Of a DNA stretch of 64,000 bases, positions 36,650 to 45,780 are shown piece by piece. The stretch lies in the NCBI RefSeq assembly GCF_013004375.1, contig NZ_JABERI010000020.1, forward strand, positions 34,058-98,057. The letters are read 5' to 3'. Position numbers and translations under genes: made by a program. Position 1 is the stretch's first letter. Each line of letters starts with the position of its first letter. The stretch comes from Acinetobacter terrae (GTDB lineage: Bacteria > Pseudomonadota > Gammaproteobacteria > Pseudomonadales > Moraxellaceae). A model generated the notes under the pieces. That model ran no database searches and was not told the DNA's origin. It saw only the letters and a program-made list of their open reading frames with translations.

Positions 36650-38687
36650 AACTAAAGATTTAGTGATTTACAAGTCTGAGCGCTTGACTGACAACTCGGA
36701 TGGTGGTGGTAAATATTCTGGCGTTGTGGTTCAGGATGGTATCAGTAACAACCTGTTCAATGATGTGTCAGAGATGGATCGAACCATGGGTGATGTATCC
36801 ATGCGCAAGGTCTTTCCAGCGGTTACTACTGAAGATACTGATCTGCTCATGGGTGCGACGGTATTTGTATCTGAGCTAGCAGAAGACCCAAACGTGTCAG
36901 CACTACTATTCAGCACAAAAAATTGGAATGATGAGCGTCAGTCTGCCCAGAACCGGGTAGAAAATTACCTAGCAAAAGGTGGTCAGATCGCTGGCACACC
37001 ACTCGATACCCACTGGCAGGGAATGTCATCACTACAGGTGGTGATGTTTCCACAAGAAACCGAGTCTTCTGTGGGTGATACCATTGTTCTGGTCAGTGAT
37101 GAGGGCAAGGTATTGGAGCGCGAACAGTATGTGCGGATTACCAAGGTAGAGACCCGCACTGCCATCATGGTTATTGATAATAAGAATGTCGAATATAAGG
37201 TTGCTACGTATTCCTTGAATGATGCTCTTGAAGTTGACTTTGTCGGATTATCAGCGCGTCAGTGGTACAACGGTGAGAAATCCAAAACCATCATTCGCGA
37301 TACCATTGTTGCTGATACCGGCCTGTATTACTCATCGACTGCATTGGCTTCTGATGCAAATGTCGGTGAGTTTACAGTGAATGCAAAAAGTATCTTTGCA
37401 CAACTGATTCCATCGGCTCAGACCGAAACCCCAATTATTGATGTGAATGCAGCCGGTGAAAGTGTGGTGCTAGTTGCGGGTAATACTGGCACCATTACAG
37501 CTAGTTATCCAAATATGGTCATTGGTGTGAGTCAAAACCTTTACATTGGCTCAGCTGTGATTCCTTCAAGTGTGGCTTTCACATTACAAGGTCAGCAGAT
37601 TACTGACCAAGGTGGCTTGCTTAAAAATACTCAAGGCACTCAGGTTGGAACCATTGATTATCAACGCGGACTAATTCAATGGACTGCAGCAGCACCATCC
37701 GGAACCGTGAGCTTGAATATCACATTTAAGCCAGCAGCCGCACCGAATCAGTATTATCAAAGTCATGCCATTCCAGTGACTCAAAATAACCAAAGCACAA
37801 ACTGGACCGGAGTTTTAATTCCGATTCCTGCACCGGGTGCTTTGTCGATTTCATATATGAGTCAGGGCAAGTTCTATGAGCTCAAGGATGTTGGGTCAGG
37901 TCAGTTAAAGGCTGCCAGTCCGTCATTTGGTTCGGGCATGATCAATTATGAAACCGGCTCATGGTTATTGACCACCGGTGCCTTGCCGGATGTAGATACA
38001 CCAATTTTGTTGAACTGGGGCACACCGATTGCAACTTATCAGCGAGCCAATTTACCTGTACTACCTGCGAAGTTTGATTTCAATCTTGAGCAAGAGGCTG
38101 TTCTTGCTGGTAGCGTGACAGTAACTTGGGTGTTGGAAGGTGTGACAAAAACAGCAACTTCAAATAATGCGGGTAAATTTACTGGTGATGCAATAGGCTT
38201 TATTAATTTTGCATTAGGTAAAGGTGCTTTGATTCCAAATCAGTTACCGCAAAAAGGTACTGTATTTAATTTTAGCTATCAGTTTGGTGATGCAAAAACT
38301 CAGGATGTGCCAGCAGCTATTCCAAATGCAAGTCAGCAACTCGCATTTACCGTTGGTACTGGTGCAGCACTGCAACCCAACTCAGTCATGCTTGAGATTC
38401 CACTCACATCCGCATTGAGTGACACAATTACCCTCGTTGTCACAGATAATGGCTCTGGCTCACTTATTGATGCTTTTGGTCAGGTGCAAGGGACAGTCAA
38501 CTATTCGACTGGCGCGGTAAGTATGACTCCGGTTGTTTTAACTTCATCTTTCTATGAAAAGACACCTGAGACTTTTAGCCTCTCCAGCTCAACCCAAAGT
38601 GGCTCGAGTTCATCACTACCAACGGCTACAGCAACCACTAGCTATAAGCCACAGTCAAACCCCTGGGCAAATTATGTTGCAGGTTAA
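36639..38687 (+). CDS. Large tail-tip structural protein with repeated beta motifs, 682 aa
   Basis: The N-terminal 220 residues form one domain (IETKDLVIYKSERLTDNSDGG near the start, a WYNGEKSKTIIRDT region). The rest is a chain of beta domains marked by G-x-[IV]-[ND]-Y-x-x-G motifs (GTIDYQRGLIQW, GMINYETGSWLL, GTVNYSTGAVSM). The C-terminus is Ser/Thr-rich. Similar large proteins occur after the tape measure in B3-like transposable phages. I infer a tail-tip or fibre-attachment role. Confidence 0.65.
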   Translation: MAIETKDLVIYKSERLTDNSDGGGKYSGVVVQDGISNNLFNDVSEMDRTMGDVSMRKVFPAVTTEDTDLLMGATVFVSELAEDPNVSALLFSTKNWNDERQSAQNRVENYLAKGGQIAGTPLDTHWQGMSSLQVVMFPQETESSVGDTIVLVSDEGKVLEREQYVRITKVETRTAIMVIDNKNVEYKVATYSLNDALEVDFVGLSARQWYNGEKSKTIIRDTIVADTGLYYSSTALASDANVGEFTVNAKSIFAQLIPSAQTETPIIDVNAAGESVVLVAGNTGTITASYPNMVIGVSQNLYIGSAVIPSSVAFTLQGQQITDQGGLLKNTQGTQVGTIDYQRGLIQWTAAAPSGTVSLNITFKPAAAPNQYYQSHAIPVTQNNQSTNWTGVLIPIPAPGALSISYMSQGKFYELKDVGSGQLKAASPSFGSGMINYETGSWLLTTGALPDVDTPILLNWGTPIATYQRANLPVLPAKFDFNLEQEAVLAGSVTVTWVLEGVTKTATSNNAGKFTGDAIGFINFALGKGALIPNQLPQKGTVFNFSYQFGDAKTQDVPAAIPNASQQLAFTVGTGAALQPNSVMLEIPLTSALSDTITLVVTDNGSGSLIDAFGQVQGTVNYSTGAVSMTPVVLTSSFYEKTPETFSLSSSTQSGSSSSLPTATATTSYKPQSNPWANYVAG

Positions 38688-38697
38688 GTGAGGAAAT

Positions 38698-40314
38698 ATG
38701 ACAATTTATCAATCACAGCCAAGTAATGTTGCTCTTGGAAATACAACATACAAAGCTTTTTCTGAAACAACAGGAATTAAAGCGCATTACCGCGATGCTT
38801 CCGGCAGTACATCTGGCACAAAATCCATAACAAGTGGTGACTTAAAGTTTGATCTCACCTATGGCTTTAGCGAGCAGATTTTATCTGGATCGGTTCGCTT
38901 TAAACTCGGTGACAGCACCTTCATTGATCGAGATGGTTTGATTTATCGTGATATCAATCCGAGCAATGGTAGTGGTATTCAATCGGGTTTAATTCGCCTT
39001 GGCACTGGTGAAATTGAACTGAGCTCATGGACACCAGGGCAAGCCAATTCACTGACACTTGAGTCGCTAATTACTACGACCGATTTACCACCAATTAATA
39101 AAATCAGCTTTAGAACACCAATTATTCCAATCCGTCCGCAGTCGATGACTATTATCGTGACATCGCTTGAATATGGTCAACTCACACTGACCGCTGATGA
39201 AAATGGCGTGATTGAAACCAGTCAAGCTCACGGACAGGTGAACTGGGATAATGGTTTTGTCACGATTTACTTCTACATCAAAACCAAGGTTACCGAAGCT
39301 AACCGGGCTGGGATTGAAGCAAATGCCTGGTACGACCCATTACTTGAATATCAGGAAGGCGTTGACACTTATATTAATGTCCCTGCATGGGTAGATGCTT
39401 CATCGGTACGTTATAACGCTGTGGCTTATACCTATATTCCGCTGGATTCAGAGATTCTGGGCTTATCGGCTACTCGTTTGCCAATCGATGGGCGAGTGCC
39501 GATATTCCGAGTTGGCGGTATCGGAATTGTGAGTTCTAGCAAGTCTCAAGAACTACCAAGCGCAATTGCGGGCACAACCTATGAACTGCAAGATCAACGT
39601 ATTTCATGGGCTGAACTTGAAGATGCCAATGGCGCGAAGGTGTTATTTGACCTTTACACGGTCGATTATGATTATGGCCGTGTGACGCTCGGTGGTGATT
39701 TTGTGCTGGGTAATCTGGTTGCACCACTGACAGTCAAATATCGTTATCAGGATATGGGTTTGATCCGTGATGTGCAGATTAATGGTCAGCTGACTTTCAC
39801 CAAGCCTTTAACCCATAACTATGATGCAATAGATACCATTGTTGGGTCTGCGTTGGTTATTGGCGATATGCAGGCGCGTTATACACGCAAGTTTGTGCAA
39901 GGGTCCTGGAGCAATGCCTGGGCAGATGAGCCAAGCTCAAGCATTTTAGCAAATTACAACGACTCGCTGTATCCGCTTCAGGTCACCAATAAAGGTGCGA
40001 TTCAGGAACGCTGGGCATTAATCTTTACCGATGCACAATCATTCCGCTGCATTGGTGAATATTCTGGCCAGATTGGAACTGGTACCACTAATGCGGACTA
40101 TGCACCGATCAACCCAGTCACTGGTGTTCCTTATTTTGTCATCAAAAAAGAAGGTTGGGGGGCGGGATGGGCAAATGGCAATGTCCTGCGCTTCAACACC
40201 ATCGCTTCTAATTTCCCAGTCTGGGTGATTCGCACTGTGAAGCAATCCGAGCCGGCTGTAATTTCAGATCAATTCCAGATCATGCTGCGTGGTGACATTG
40301 ACCGCGTTATTTAA
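38698..40314 (+). CDS. Tail-tip structural protein, 538 aa
   Basis: It shares the beta motif style of its neighbour (GQVNWDNGFVTIYF and VDYDYGRVTLGG), suggesting that the two derive from a common repeat unit. The C-terminal region is glycine- and aromatic-rich (EGWGAGWANGNVLRF). It begins 10 bases after the preceding stop, with a GAGGAAA ribosome-binding site, and is followed by a terminator. Confidence 0.65.
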   Translation: MTIYQSQPSNVALGNTTYKAFSETTGIKAHYRDASGSTSGTKSITSGDLKFDLTYGFSEQILSGSVRFKLGDSTFIDRDGLIYRDINPSNGSGIQSGLIRLGTGEIELSSWTPGQANSLTLESLITTTDLPPINKISFRTPIIPIRPQSMTIIVTSLEYGQLTLTADENGVIETSQAHGQVNWDNGFVTIYFYIKTKVTEANRAGIEANAWYDPLLEYQEGVDTYINVPAWVDASSVRYNAVAYTYIPLDSEILGLSATRLPIDGRVPIFRVGGIGIVSSSKSQELPSAIAGTTYELQDQRISWAELEDANGAKVLFDLYTVDYDYGRVTLGGDFVLGNLVAPLTVKYRYQDMGLIRDVQINGQLTFTKPLTHNYDAIDTIVGSALVIGDMQARYTRKFVQGSWSNAWADEPSSSILANYNDSLYPLQVTNKGAIQERWALIFTDAQSFRCIGEYSGQIGTGTTNADYAPINPVTGVPYFVIKKEGWGAGWANGNVLRFNTIASNFPVWVIRTVKQSEPAVISDQFQIMLRGDIDRVI

Positions 40315-40330
40315 AATTTAAATCAAATAT

Positions 40331-40352
40331 GACCGCTTTATGCGGTCTTTTT
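40331..40352 (+). terminator. Terminator inside the tail-tip gene cluster
   Basis: GACCGC-TTTAT-GCGGTC followed by TTTTT. It excludes the upstream ATG at 40340 as the start of the next gene. Confidence 0.8.
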
Positions 40353-40366
40353 ATGGATATATAAAA

Positions 40367-41641
40367 ATGGTCGCAAGTACAGATATTAAGTTTTTTGTGC
40401 ATACCAATAACAATGCACCACAACTGCAAAATGCTTATGGCTCCATGATTAATGTACTCGATGCCTGTTTAGTAAATGGTATCAATATTGGTGCAGTTTC
40501 TTCACTCACAGCATCAGGCACCATAGTCACGGCATTATTCAGCTCTTCACATAATTTGATGCAGTATCAGGTGATTAAGATCACAGGAGCAAATCAGTCT
40601 GAATTTAATGGTGAGCATCGAATTTTAACAGTACCGAATGCGCAGAGTGTGACGTTTGAACTTGCAGCAGCACCAAGTGTAAGTACTGCTACAGGTACAA
40701 TCACAGCATCATTGCCGCCACTTGGATGGGAAAAGCCATTCTTAAGCGTAAATGCAGGCGGTGGTGGAAAAGCTACATATCGCTCAACCAATGAATTTTT
40801 GCCAAGTCGTCCATATTTGCGAGTTGTTGATGAGCTCGACCCGCTCTGGAATGCGAACTATGCGAAATTTGCAAAAGTGGGCATAGTTGAAAGCATGATG
40901 GATATTGATACGATGCTTGGTGTGCAATCTCCTTACGATCCAACAAACCCGAATAAAAACTGGGTCGGAACAGGAAGCGGATCGGGTGCGATTAATGGGT
41001 GGATGAAGTGGTATTATGCGCATGGCGAATCATCAGGACTGCATATTTCTGAACCAAACCAGAGTGATGCATCATCACCAGCCAACGGGGCGAGAAAGTG
41101 GATAATTATTGGCACAAAGGATAGTTTTATAATTGCAAATAGTCCGGGTGTGAATACAGCTAATTATTTGATCAATGGTTTTGGTAAATACAAACCTTAT
41201 TTTGGTGGTGATATTTTTAATGATTACATCTCAGGATTGACATGGTCTGGCTCTGCATCACAATCACCAGAAAGCAGGGGGTGGTCACAAGGTTTGGTTC
41301 AAGGCTCAACACTAAACACTATTTTTACTTCTCGCAAACTAAATGGAGGTACTGTTGGATCAACTGGAACAGCATCAGCTCAAAGGCTGACACACAGCGG
41401 CTATCAAAATATATCGGCATTAGTTGGTGATATTGGCGAGATTATTTATACAGATGTTGATTTATGGGCAGATAGTGTCTTTAGGGGGAAGCTTCCTTTT
41501 ATTAAGTGGCTATATCAAGCTCAACCACTCCCGAACTTTCAATTTTTTGAAGACAATGGTGTTATATATCTTGCATTAAATACAGAGTTCGGTTCTCGCT
41601 ATCAGGGTCAATTATTACTACAGATAGCGGGTGAATTATGA
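40367..41641 (+). CDS. Putative tail-tip adhesin/receptor-binding protein, 424 aa
   Basis: The start is placed at the ATG at 40367, beyond the terminator. The first 130 residues are a small beta domain (QYQVIKITGANQSEFNGEH); the middle is Gly-, Ser- and Asn-rich (WVGTGSGSGAINGW), as in surface-exposed adhesins; the end returns to a conserved-looking core (PLPNFQFFEDNG). It has its own terminator upstream. It is my best candidate for the receptor-binding subunit, but this is inference. Confidence 0.55.
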   Translation: MVASTDIKFFVHTNNNAPQLQNAYGSMINVLDACLVNGINIGAVSSLTASGTIVTALFSSSHNLMQYQVIKITGANQSEFNGEHRILTVPNAQSVTFELAAAPSVSTATGTITASLPPLGWEKPFLSVNAGGGGKATYRSTNEFLPSRPYLRVVDELDPLWNANYAKFAKVGIVESMMDIDTMLGVQSPYDPTNPNKNWVGTGSGSGAINGWMKWYYAHGESSGLHISEPNQSDASSPANGARKWIIIGTKDSFIIANSPGVNTANYLINGFGKYKPYFGGDIFNDYISGLTWSGSASQSPESRGWSQGLVQGSTLNTIFTSRKLNGGTVGSTGTASAQRLTHSGYQNISALVGDIGEIIYTDVDLWADSVFRGKLPFIKWLYQAQPLPNFQFFEDNGVIYLALNTEFGSRYQGQLLLQIAGEL

Positions 41642-41937
41642 GAGTCAAGAGTGATAGGATTCATCGGCGTTTTATTGGGAAATTCACAGGAGATTCTGAT
41701 TTTCTTATAAATCGGAAAATTAAAGGCATAGTAAACATACAGGGTAAAAAAGCCTCATTCCCATTGCCGGTTTTTTTACTCGACGCATTGAGCTTAAATC
41801 TAATTCAAAAAGCAATGACGGACATGAGTGGAGGTTATCAGTTTGAGTGGCTTTCTCTCCGTCCATATATCATTGTTACCACTATGCCATCCAAGAACTT
41901 TAATGCAGTCATTCAAGATAATGTGGTGCCAAAATGA
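41638..41937 (+). CDS. Small tail-associated protein, 99 aa
   Basis: No family recognised. It is basic at the start (RVKSDRIHRRFIGKFTG) and ends acidic-neutral. It overlaps both neighbours by 4 bases (ATGA), so it is co-translated with the putative adhesin and the next gene. Confidence 0.6.
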   Translation: MRVKSDRIHRRFIGKFTGDSDFLINRKIKGIVNIQGKKASFPLPVFLLDALSLNLIQKAMTDMSGGYQFEWLSLRPYIIVTTMPSKNFNAVIQDNVVPK

Positions 41938-42320
41938 GTAAAACATCCATTAATGCCCGGCTTGCCATGATTCAAGCCTTTGCAAATTTTATGGATAGCG
42001 GTAGTCAAAGTGCTACCGTTATTTTTTATGAAGGCACACAACCAGCCAGTCCAGCGATTGTTGCTGATTCAACTAAGGCGCTTGTCACCTTGGTATTGCC
42101 AGAACCCTGTATTAAAGAAACTACCGCAACCTATGTGGAGTTGCATCCAACCGATACTGCAACCGTGATTAAAACCGGTACCGCATCATGGGCACGAATT
42201 TATAACGGTGCAGGTGAGGTCGCTGCGGATCTGACAGTGGGTACAGATATTAGCTTGGCGAATACCAGCCTTTTACTTGGCGGCTCATTGTCGGCCACAT
42301 CAATAAAACTAAGACCATAA
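41934..42320 (+). CDS. Tail-associated structural protein, 128 aa
   Basis: A Thr/Ala-rich beta protein (SATVIFYEGTQPASPA, a TKALVTLVLPEPC region and SLLLGGSLSATS). No family recognised by name, though proteins of this look lie near the tail tip in B3-like phages. The start overlaps the previous stop. Confidence 0.6.
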   Translation: MSKTSINARLAMIQAFANFMDSGSQSATVIFYEGTQPASPAIVADSTKALVTLVLPEPCIKETTATYVELHPTDTATVIKTGTASWARIYNGAGEVAADLTVGTDISLANTSLLLGGSLSATSIKLRP

Positions 42321-42334
42321 ACTGAGGTGTGCAT

Positions 42335-44314
42335 GTGGGAATTAATAATGAAATTGATGCACATCATATAGACCTCGATTTTAAAAAACCGCTTGAAGTT
42401 ATTGATGCTCACAATGTTGTTTTAAATTTTGGAGATGGTGATAGTGGTGATGTAGATTTCATAGACGCGGTACTCGATACTGAATTCGGATTCGATGTGG
42501 TCGCTGTATTTAGTGAAAGCGCTGATGTTGTTGGTCAAATTGATGCAGTTCTAGATACGAGTTTTAGTTTTGAAATCGAAGCATCTTTTAATGAAAATCT
42601 CTGCATCATTGATACTGTTTTAGATACTGAGTTTCAGTTTGAAGTTAAAGCGCTATTCGATATCAATCACCTGGTCGGTGTGTCTTACGGTTTTGATATG
42701 CGATATCAGAAAGCGATTGCATGCCTGAGCACCACAGAAATACCATGGGCCAAACCAATCTTAAGAGTCTCGAATGAGGCTCTTTTTTATGATCAGGGAT
42801 TGGTGATTTCGAATCAGGCAAATATTCAGTATGAGCAAGCAGGATCATTAACTCGAGCGATTAGAACGCTACATGATCAAGCGACTGGATTAACTTCTGA
42901 TGCATACATTATCTGGGAGGAAGGCAATAAACGCTTTATTCATCAGCGATATGTGCATGAAGAAACCGTCAAGCTGCGTCATAACCAAGAAACAGTCTGG
43001 CAGGAAATGATCCGCCGGCGCAAGACTTTTACTTACTCGCATGAGGTAGCACAGGTCTTTGAAAAGCGCTTTTCATTTGAGTGGGATAAAAGCCTTGAGA
43101 TTATCACCAAGTCAGATCTGCCATGGGATAAAGCCAAAGCGATTCATTATCGCAAACATCCAGTTTTACCTTGGCCAAAGCCTGAACCTGAGCCATATCA
43201 AGGTAGTACAGATTTAAACTTTATCTGCTTATGTCATGACGTTGATTCACACAATGTTGTTTTAAATTTTGGTGCAGATGACTGTATTCCAGCGCTGCCG
43301 AAAAGGAACTGGTGGTATATCGTGAATGTATTAACAGCCGAGCGATTGGATACCGGCGAGAAGATCAAGGTCATGGATGGTACATACAGTACCAGCCGAT
43401 CCCAATGGTGCTGGACTTACTCTATTACCGTGGCCCATACCGAAAAAGAAAAGCTGCAGCCGATTGATGGTCAGCCTGTGATTTTAAAGGTCATGATTAA
43501 TGGTTTTGAGCATCATATCTTGCTTGAAGATCCTGAGGAAACCCGAAAGTTTGCCAGTGTTTTTTACACTTACCCTGGGCGAAGCGTCACAGCTTTAAAT
43601 TCGGGTAAATATGCGCCTTCACGTTCATTTATTCAAGATAACGAACGAACCTCTGTACAACTGGTTCAAGCTGAATTAGATCGAGCAAATAGTGGCACTG
43701 CTTTAGATTGGAAGCTAATCGATGAACTTGGTTGGATCGTTCCGACTGAAAGCCTGAGCTATGCCGAACTTGCACCAATCGATGCAATCAAACAGGTCGT
43801 GGATGCCGGTGGTGGCTTTATCTATAGCCAAAAAGTCGGCAATACACTGAGTATTTTACCCAGATATCAAAAGGGTTATTGGGATTCGATGGCTGTTGCT
43901 GACTACGACATTCTATTGTCTGAAAGTTTGGTGATGCAGCAAAACATCAAGCAGAACGATGAATACATTGCTGACTTTAATGCTATTACGGTAGTGAATA
44001 GCCGCAGCGGTGAAAGTCTGAAAGTACAGCAGCGCAGTACATCCGGCGATGTTCCGCTTGAAACGATTACAGGGCCATTATTTAACGTGGTAGCAGGGGC
44101 GAGTTATGGAAAAAATGAGCTGGTGAAAGCCAATATTCAGGAGCTACACACTTTCTCAGATATTCCGGTAAGCTTCGATATTGGCGAGATGCTACCCGGT
44201 AAAAGCATTGCATTTAATGGCCTGTGGTGGGGTGTGATTGATGGTGTAAGTGGTAGCTTTTCGCATGAAAAAGTAAATGAAACAATTACTGTGGAGCGTA
44301 TCAGCCGTGACTAA
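42335..44314 (+). CDS. Tail hub-like protein with N-terminal tandem repeats, about 659 aa
   Basis: Start at the GTG 42335, 7 bases after GAGG; an earlier GTG (42329) is too close. The N-terminus has three tandem units I-D-[AT]-V-L-D-T-x-F-x-F-[DE]-V/I (near residues 46, 72 and 92). The motif HNVVLNFG occurs at about residue 28 and again at about 308 and is encoded by the same 23 bases. The C-terminal 330 residues resemble a tail hub (baseplate hub, gp27/gpJ core-like): the RTSVQLVQAELDRA segment, LSYAELAPIDAIKQVVDAGG and GGLW-like GLWWGVIDGVSGSF. A protein that ends the tail at the cell surface is the likely role. Confidence 0.65.
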   Translation: MGINNEIDAHHIDLDFKKPLEVIDAHNVVLNFGDGDSGDVDFIDAVLDTEFGFDVVAVFSESADVVGQIDAVLDTSFSFEIEASFNENLCIIDTVLDTEFQFEVKALFDINHLVGVSYGFDMRYQKAIACLSTTEIPWAKPILRVSNEALFYDQGLVISNQANIQYEQAGSLTRAIRTLHDQATGLTSDAYIIWEEGNKRFIHQRYVHEETVKLRHNQETVWQEMIRRRKTFTYSHEVAQVFEKRFSFEWDKSLEIITKSDLPWDKAKAIHYRKHPVLPWPKPEPEPYQGSTDLNFICLCHDVDSHNVVLNFGADDCIPALPKRNWWYIVNVLTAERLDTGEKIKVMDGTYSTSRSQWCWTYSITVAHTEKEKLQPIDGQPVILKVMINGFEHHILLEDPEETRKFASVFYTYPGRSVTALNSGKYAPSRSFIQDNERTSVQLVQAELDRANSGTALDWKLIDELGWIVPTESLSYAELAPIDAIKQVVDAGGGFIYSQKVGNTLSILPRYQKGYWDSMAVADYDILLSESLVMQQNIKQNDEYIADFNAITVVNSRSGESLKVQQRSTSGDVPLETITGPLFNVVAGASYGKNELVKANIQELHTFSDIPVSFDIGEMLPGKSIAFNGLWWGVIDGVSGSFSHEKVNETITVERISRD

Positions 44315-44540
44315 TCCTTTATTTGAATTACGAAAGCTTTTGAATCCCACACATACGGAATACATAGGCACCATCACATCAGTGAAGCATCCCGAATACC
44401 GGGTGCAGATTGATGGTGGATCTGGTCCAGTGCTGTGTACATCCGGTACATCCTATAATTTAGGTGCCCGAGTTTTTATTGCAAACCAAGTCATTTTACG
44501 ACCCGCACCGAGTGGGTCGCATTCACAAATAGAAGTTTAA
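44307..44540 (+). CDS. Small tail protein, 77 aa (SH3/OB-like)
   Basis: The GTG at 44307 overlaps the hub stop and follows GGAG; an ATG at 44277 would overlap much further. The product (NPTHTEYIGTITSVKHPEYRV and VFIANQVILRPAPSG) looks like a compact beta barrel of the kind that joins hub proteins. Function inferred from position. Confidence 0.6.
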   Translation: MTNPLFELRKLLNPTHTEYIGTITSVKHPEYRVQIDGGSGPVLCTSGTSYNLGARVFIANQVILRPAPSGSHSQIEV

Positions 44541-44556
44541 AACCATTCAACACAAT

Positions 44557-44576
44557 GCACCTTCGGGTGCTTTTTT
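44557..44576 (+). terminator. Terminator before the lysis cassette
   Basis: GCACC-TTCG-GGTGC with a stable UUCG-type tetraloop, followed by TTTTTT. It separates tail from lysis genes. Confidence 0.85.
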
Positions 44577-44599
44577 ATTACCAAAATTTAGGGGGCGCA

Positions 44600-44845
44600 A
44601 TGGCTGATCGGGCGCATTTAACAGCAGAAACAGCAGCAGTCATTAGCGATGTTGCAAGCAAGACAACATACATCGGTGGTCTGGGTGGATTTTTCGCCTG
44701 GATATTATCAATAGACATATTGCCATGGGCGGGGCTTTTTGTGGCAATGGCAGGCTTGATAGTGAATTGGTATTACCGACGACAGGAAAATAAACGCGCT
44801 CAAGAAATCCACGACTTAACAGTAAAGAGACTGAGAGAAGATTAA
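44600..44845 (+). CDS. Phage holin
   Basis: 81 residues from the ATG at 44600 after GGGGGC. Two membrane helices (about residues 24-40 and 41-58) with a short turn, an N-terminus with Asp/Glu, and a strongly charged C-terminus (YYRRQENKRAQE). This is the usual layout of a small phage holin and it stands directly before the endolysin gene (one-base overlap). No family name can be given with confidence. Confidence 0.75.
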   Translation: MADRAHLTAETAAVISDVASKTTYIGGLGGFFAWILSIDILPWAGLFVAMAGLIVNWYYRRQENKRAQEIHDLTVKRLRED

Positions 44846-45489
44846 TGAAATTAATAAACGAAAGTGCATGGAAATATCTTTCCGTAAAGCTCCCGATCCT
44901 GGGGGCTTTTTTAATGCTCGTATTAATCCCTGCATTGCAATGGGCCTTAGATTTTCAAGTGATTCCACAACAGCATCACGCCTTGATTATTGGGATTATT
45001 ATTCCCGCACTGGCATGGATTGGTAAAAAGATTGCACAGCCTGAATTGCATCAATCCACAAGTTCAGCGCAGATCCAAGCCTTTGCAAATGTGCTACCAA
45101 CTCAACAAAAAATATTTATGCTCGGTGTACGCTCAATCAGTAATTTAAAAGGCGTGCATCCCGATCTGGTGAAAGTGGTTAAACGAGCCATTCAAATCTC
45201 TGAATGTGATTTCACTGTAATTGAGGGTGTGCGTACCACAGCAAGACAAGCCGAACTTGTGAAAAAAGGCGCAAGCCAGACCAAAAATTCACGCCACCTC
45301 ACAGGCCATGCAGTTGATCTTGGTGCATGGGTAAACGGCACGGTGACTTGGGACTGGAAATACTACTACCAGATCGAAAAAGCCATGAAGCAAGCAGCCA
45401 AAGAACTCGATATTCCGATCGAATGGGGCGGTGACTGGAAAACTTTTAAAGACGGCCCACACTTTCAATTACCATGGGGATATAAATAA
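44845..45489 (+). CDS. Membrane-anchored M15-type endolysin
   Basis: 214 residues. Two hydrophobic helices at the N-terminus (about residues 18-36 and 47-62), then from residue 85 a peptidase M15/VanY-like domain: EGVRTTARQAEL, the zinc motif SRHLTGHAVDLG (near 148-159) and the second zinc site DGPHFQL (near 202). Such enzymes cut peptide cross-links in murein. The membrane part suggests a holin-like or signal-anchor mode of export, unlike simple soluble endolysins. It ends with a one-base overlap with the next gene. Confidence 0.87.
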   Translation: MKLINESAWKYLSVKLPILGAFLMLVLIPALQWALDFQVIPQQHHALIIGIIIPALAWIGKKIAQPELHQSTSSAQIQAFANVLPTQQKIFMLGVRSISNLKGVHPDLVKVVKRAIQISECDFTVIEGVRTTARQAELVKKGASQTKNSRHLTGHAVDLGAWVNGTVTWDWKYYYQIEKAMKQAAKELDIPIEWGGDWKTFKDGPHFQLPWGYK

Positions 45490-45749
45490 TGACCACACTA
45501 ACTATTACCGGTGCGCTTTCTAATTTTGTTGATGCTGTGGACATCGGGCGTGAAATTTATCAAACCGCCACAAATGCCATGGATGCAGCCGAAAAAGAGC
45601 GTGAGTCTGGTGCTGATAAAAAAGCATGGGTATTGGCGTTCGTGAAATCATTTATCACTGATCTTGGTCAAAATTGGGAACGATGGGCGAAGGTCATTAT
45701 TACCTTTATTGATTTTGCGAAATCGGTATTTAATAGTAAGCGTTATTAA
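45489..45749 (+). CDS. Hypothetical lysis-cassette protein, 86 aa
   Basis: No family recognised. The protein is helical with no signal peptide or membrane helix, so it is not an obvious spanin. It is the last gene of the plus-strand operon (one-base overlap with the endolysin gene). Confidence 0.6.
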   Translation: MTTLTITGALSNFVDAVDIGREIYQTATNAMDAAEKERESGADKKAWVLAFVKSFITDLGQNWERWAKVIITFIDFAKSVFNSKRY

Positions 45750-45753
45750 AAGA

Positions 45754-45780
45754 TAAAGCCCTCAAGTGAGGGCTATTCTT
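45754..45780. terminator. Bidirectional terminator between lysis operon and integrase gene
   Basis: GCCCTC-AAGT-GAGGGC hairpin (45758-45773). It lies between two convergent genes and would stop both. The integrase stop codon lies at its edge. Confidence 0.75.
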
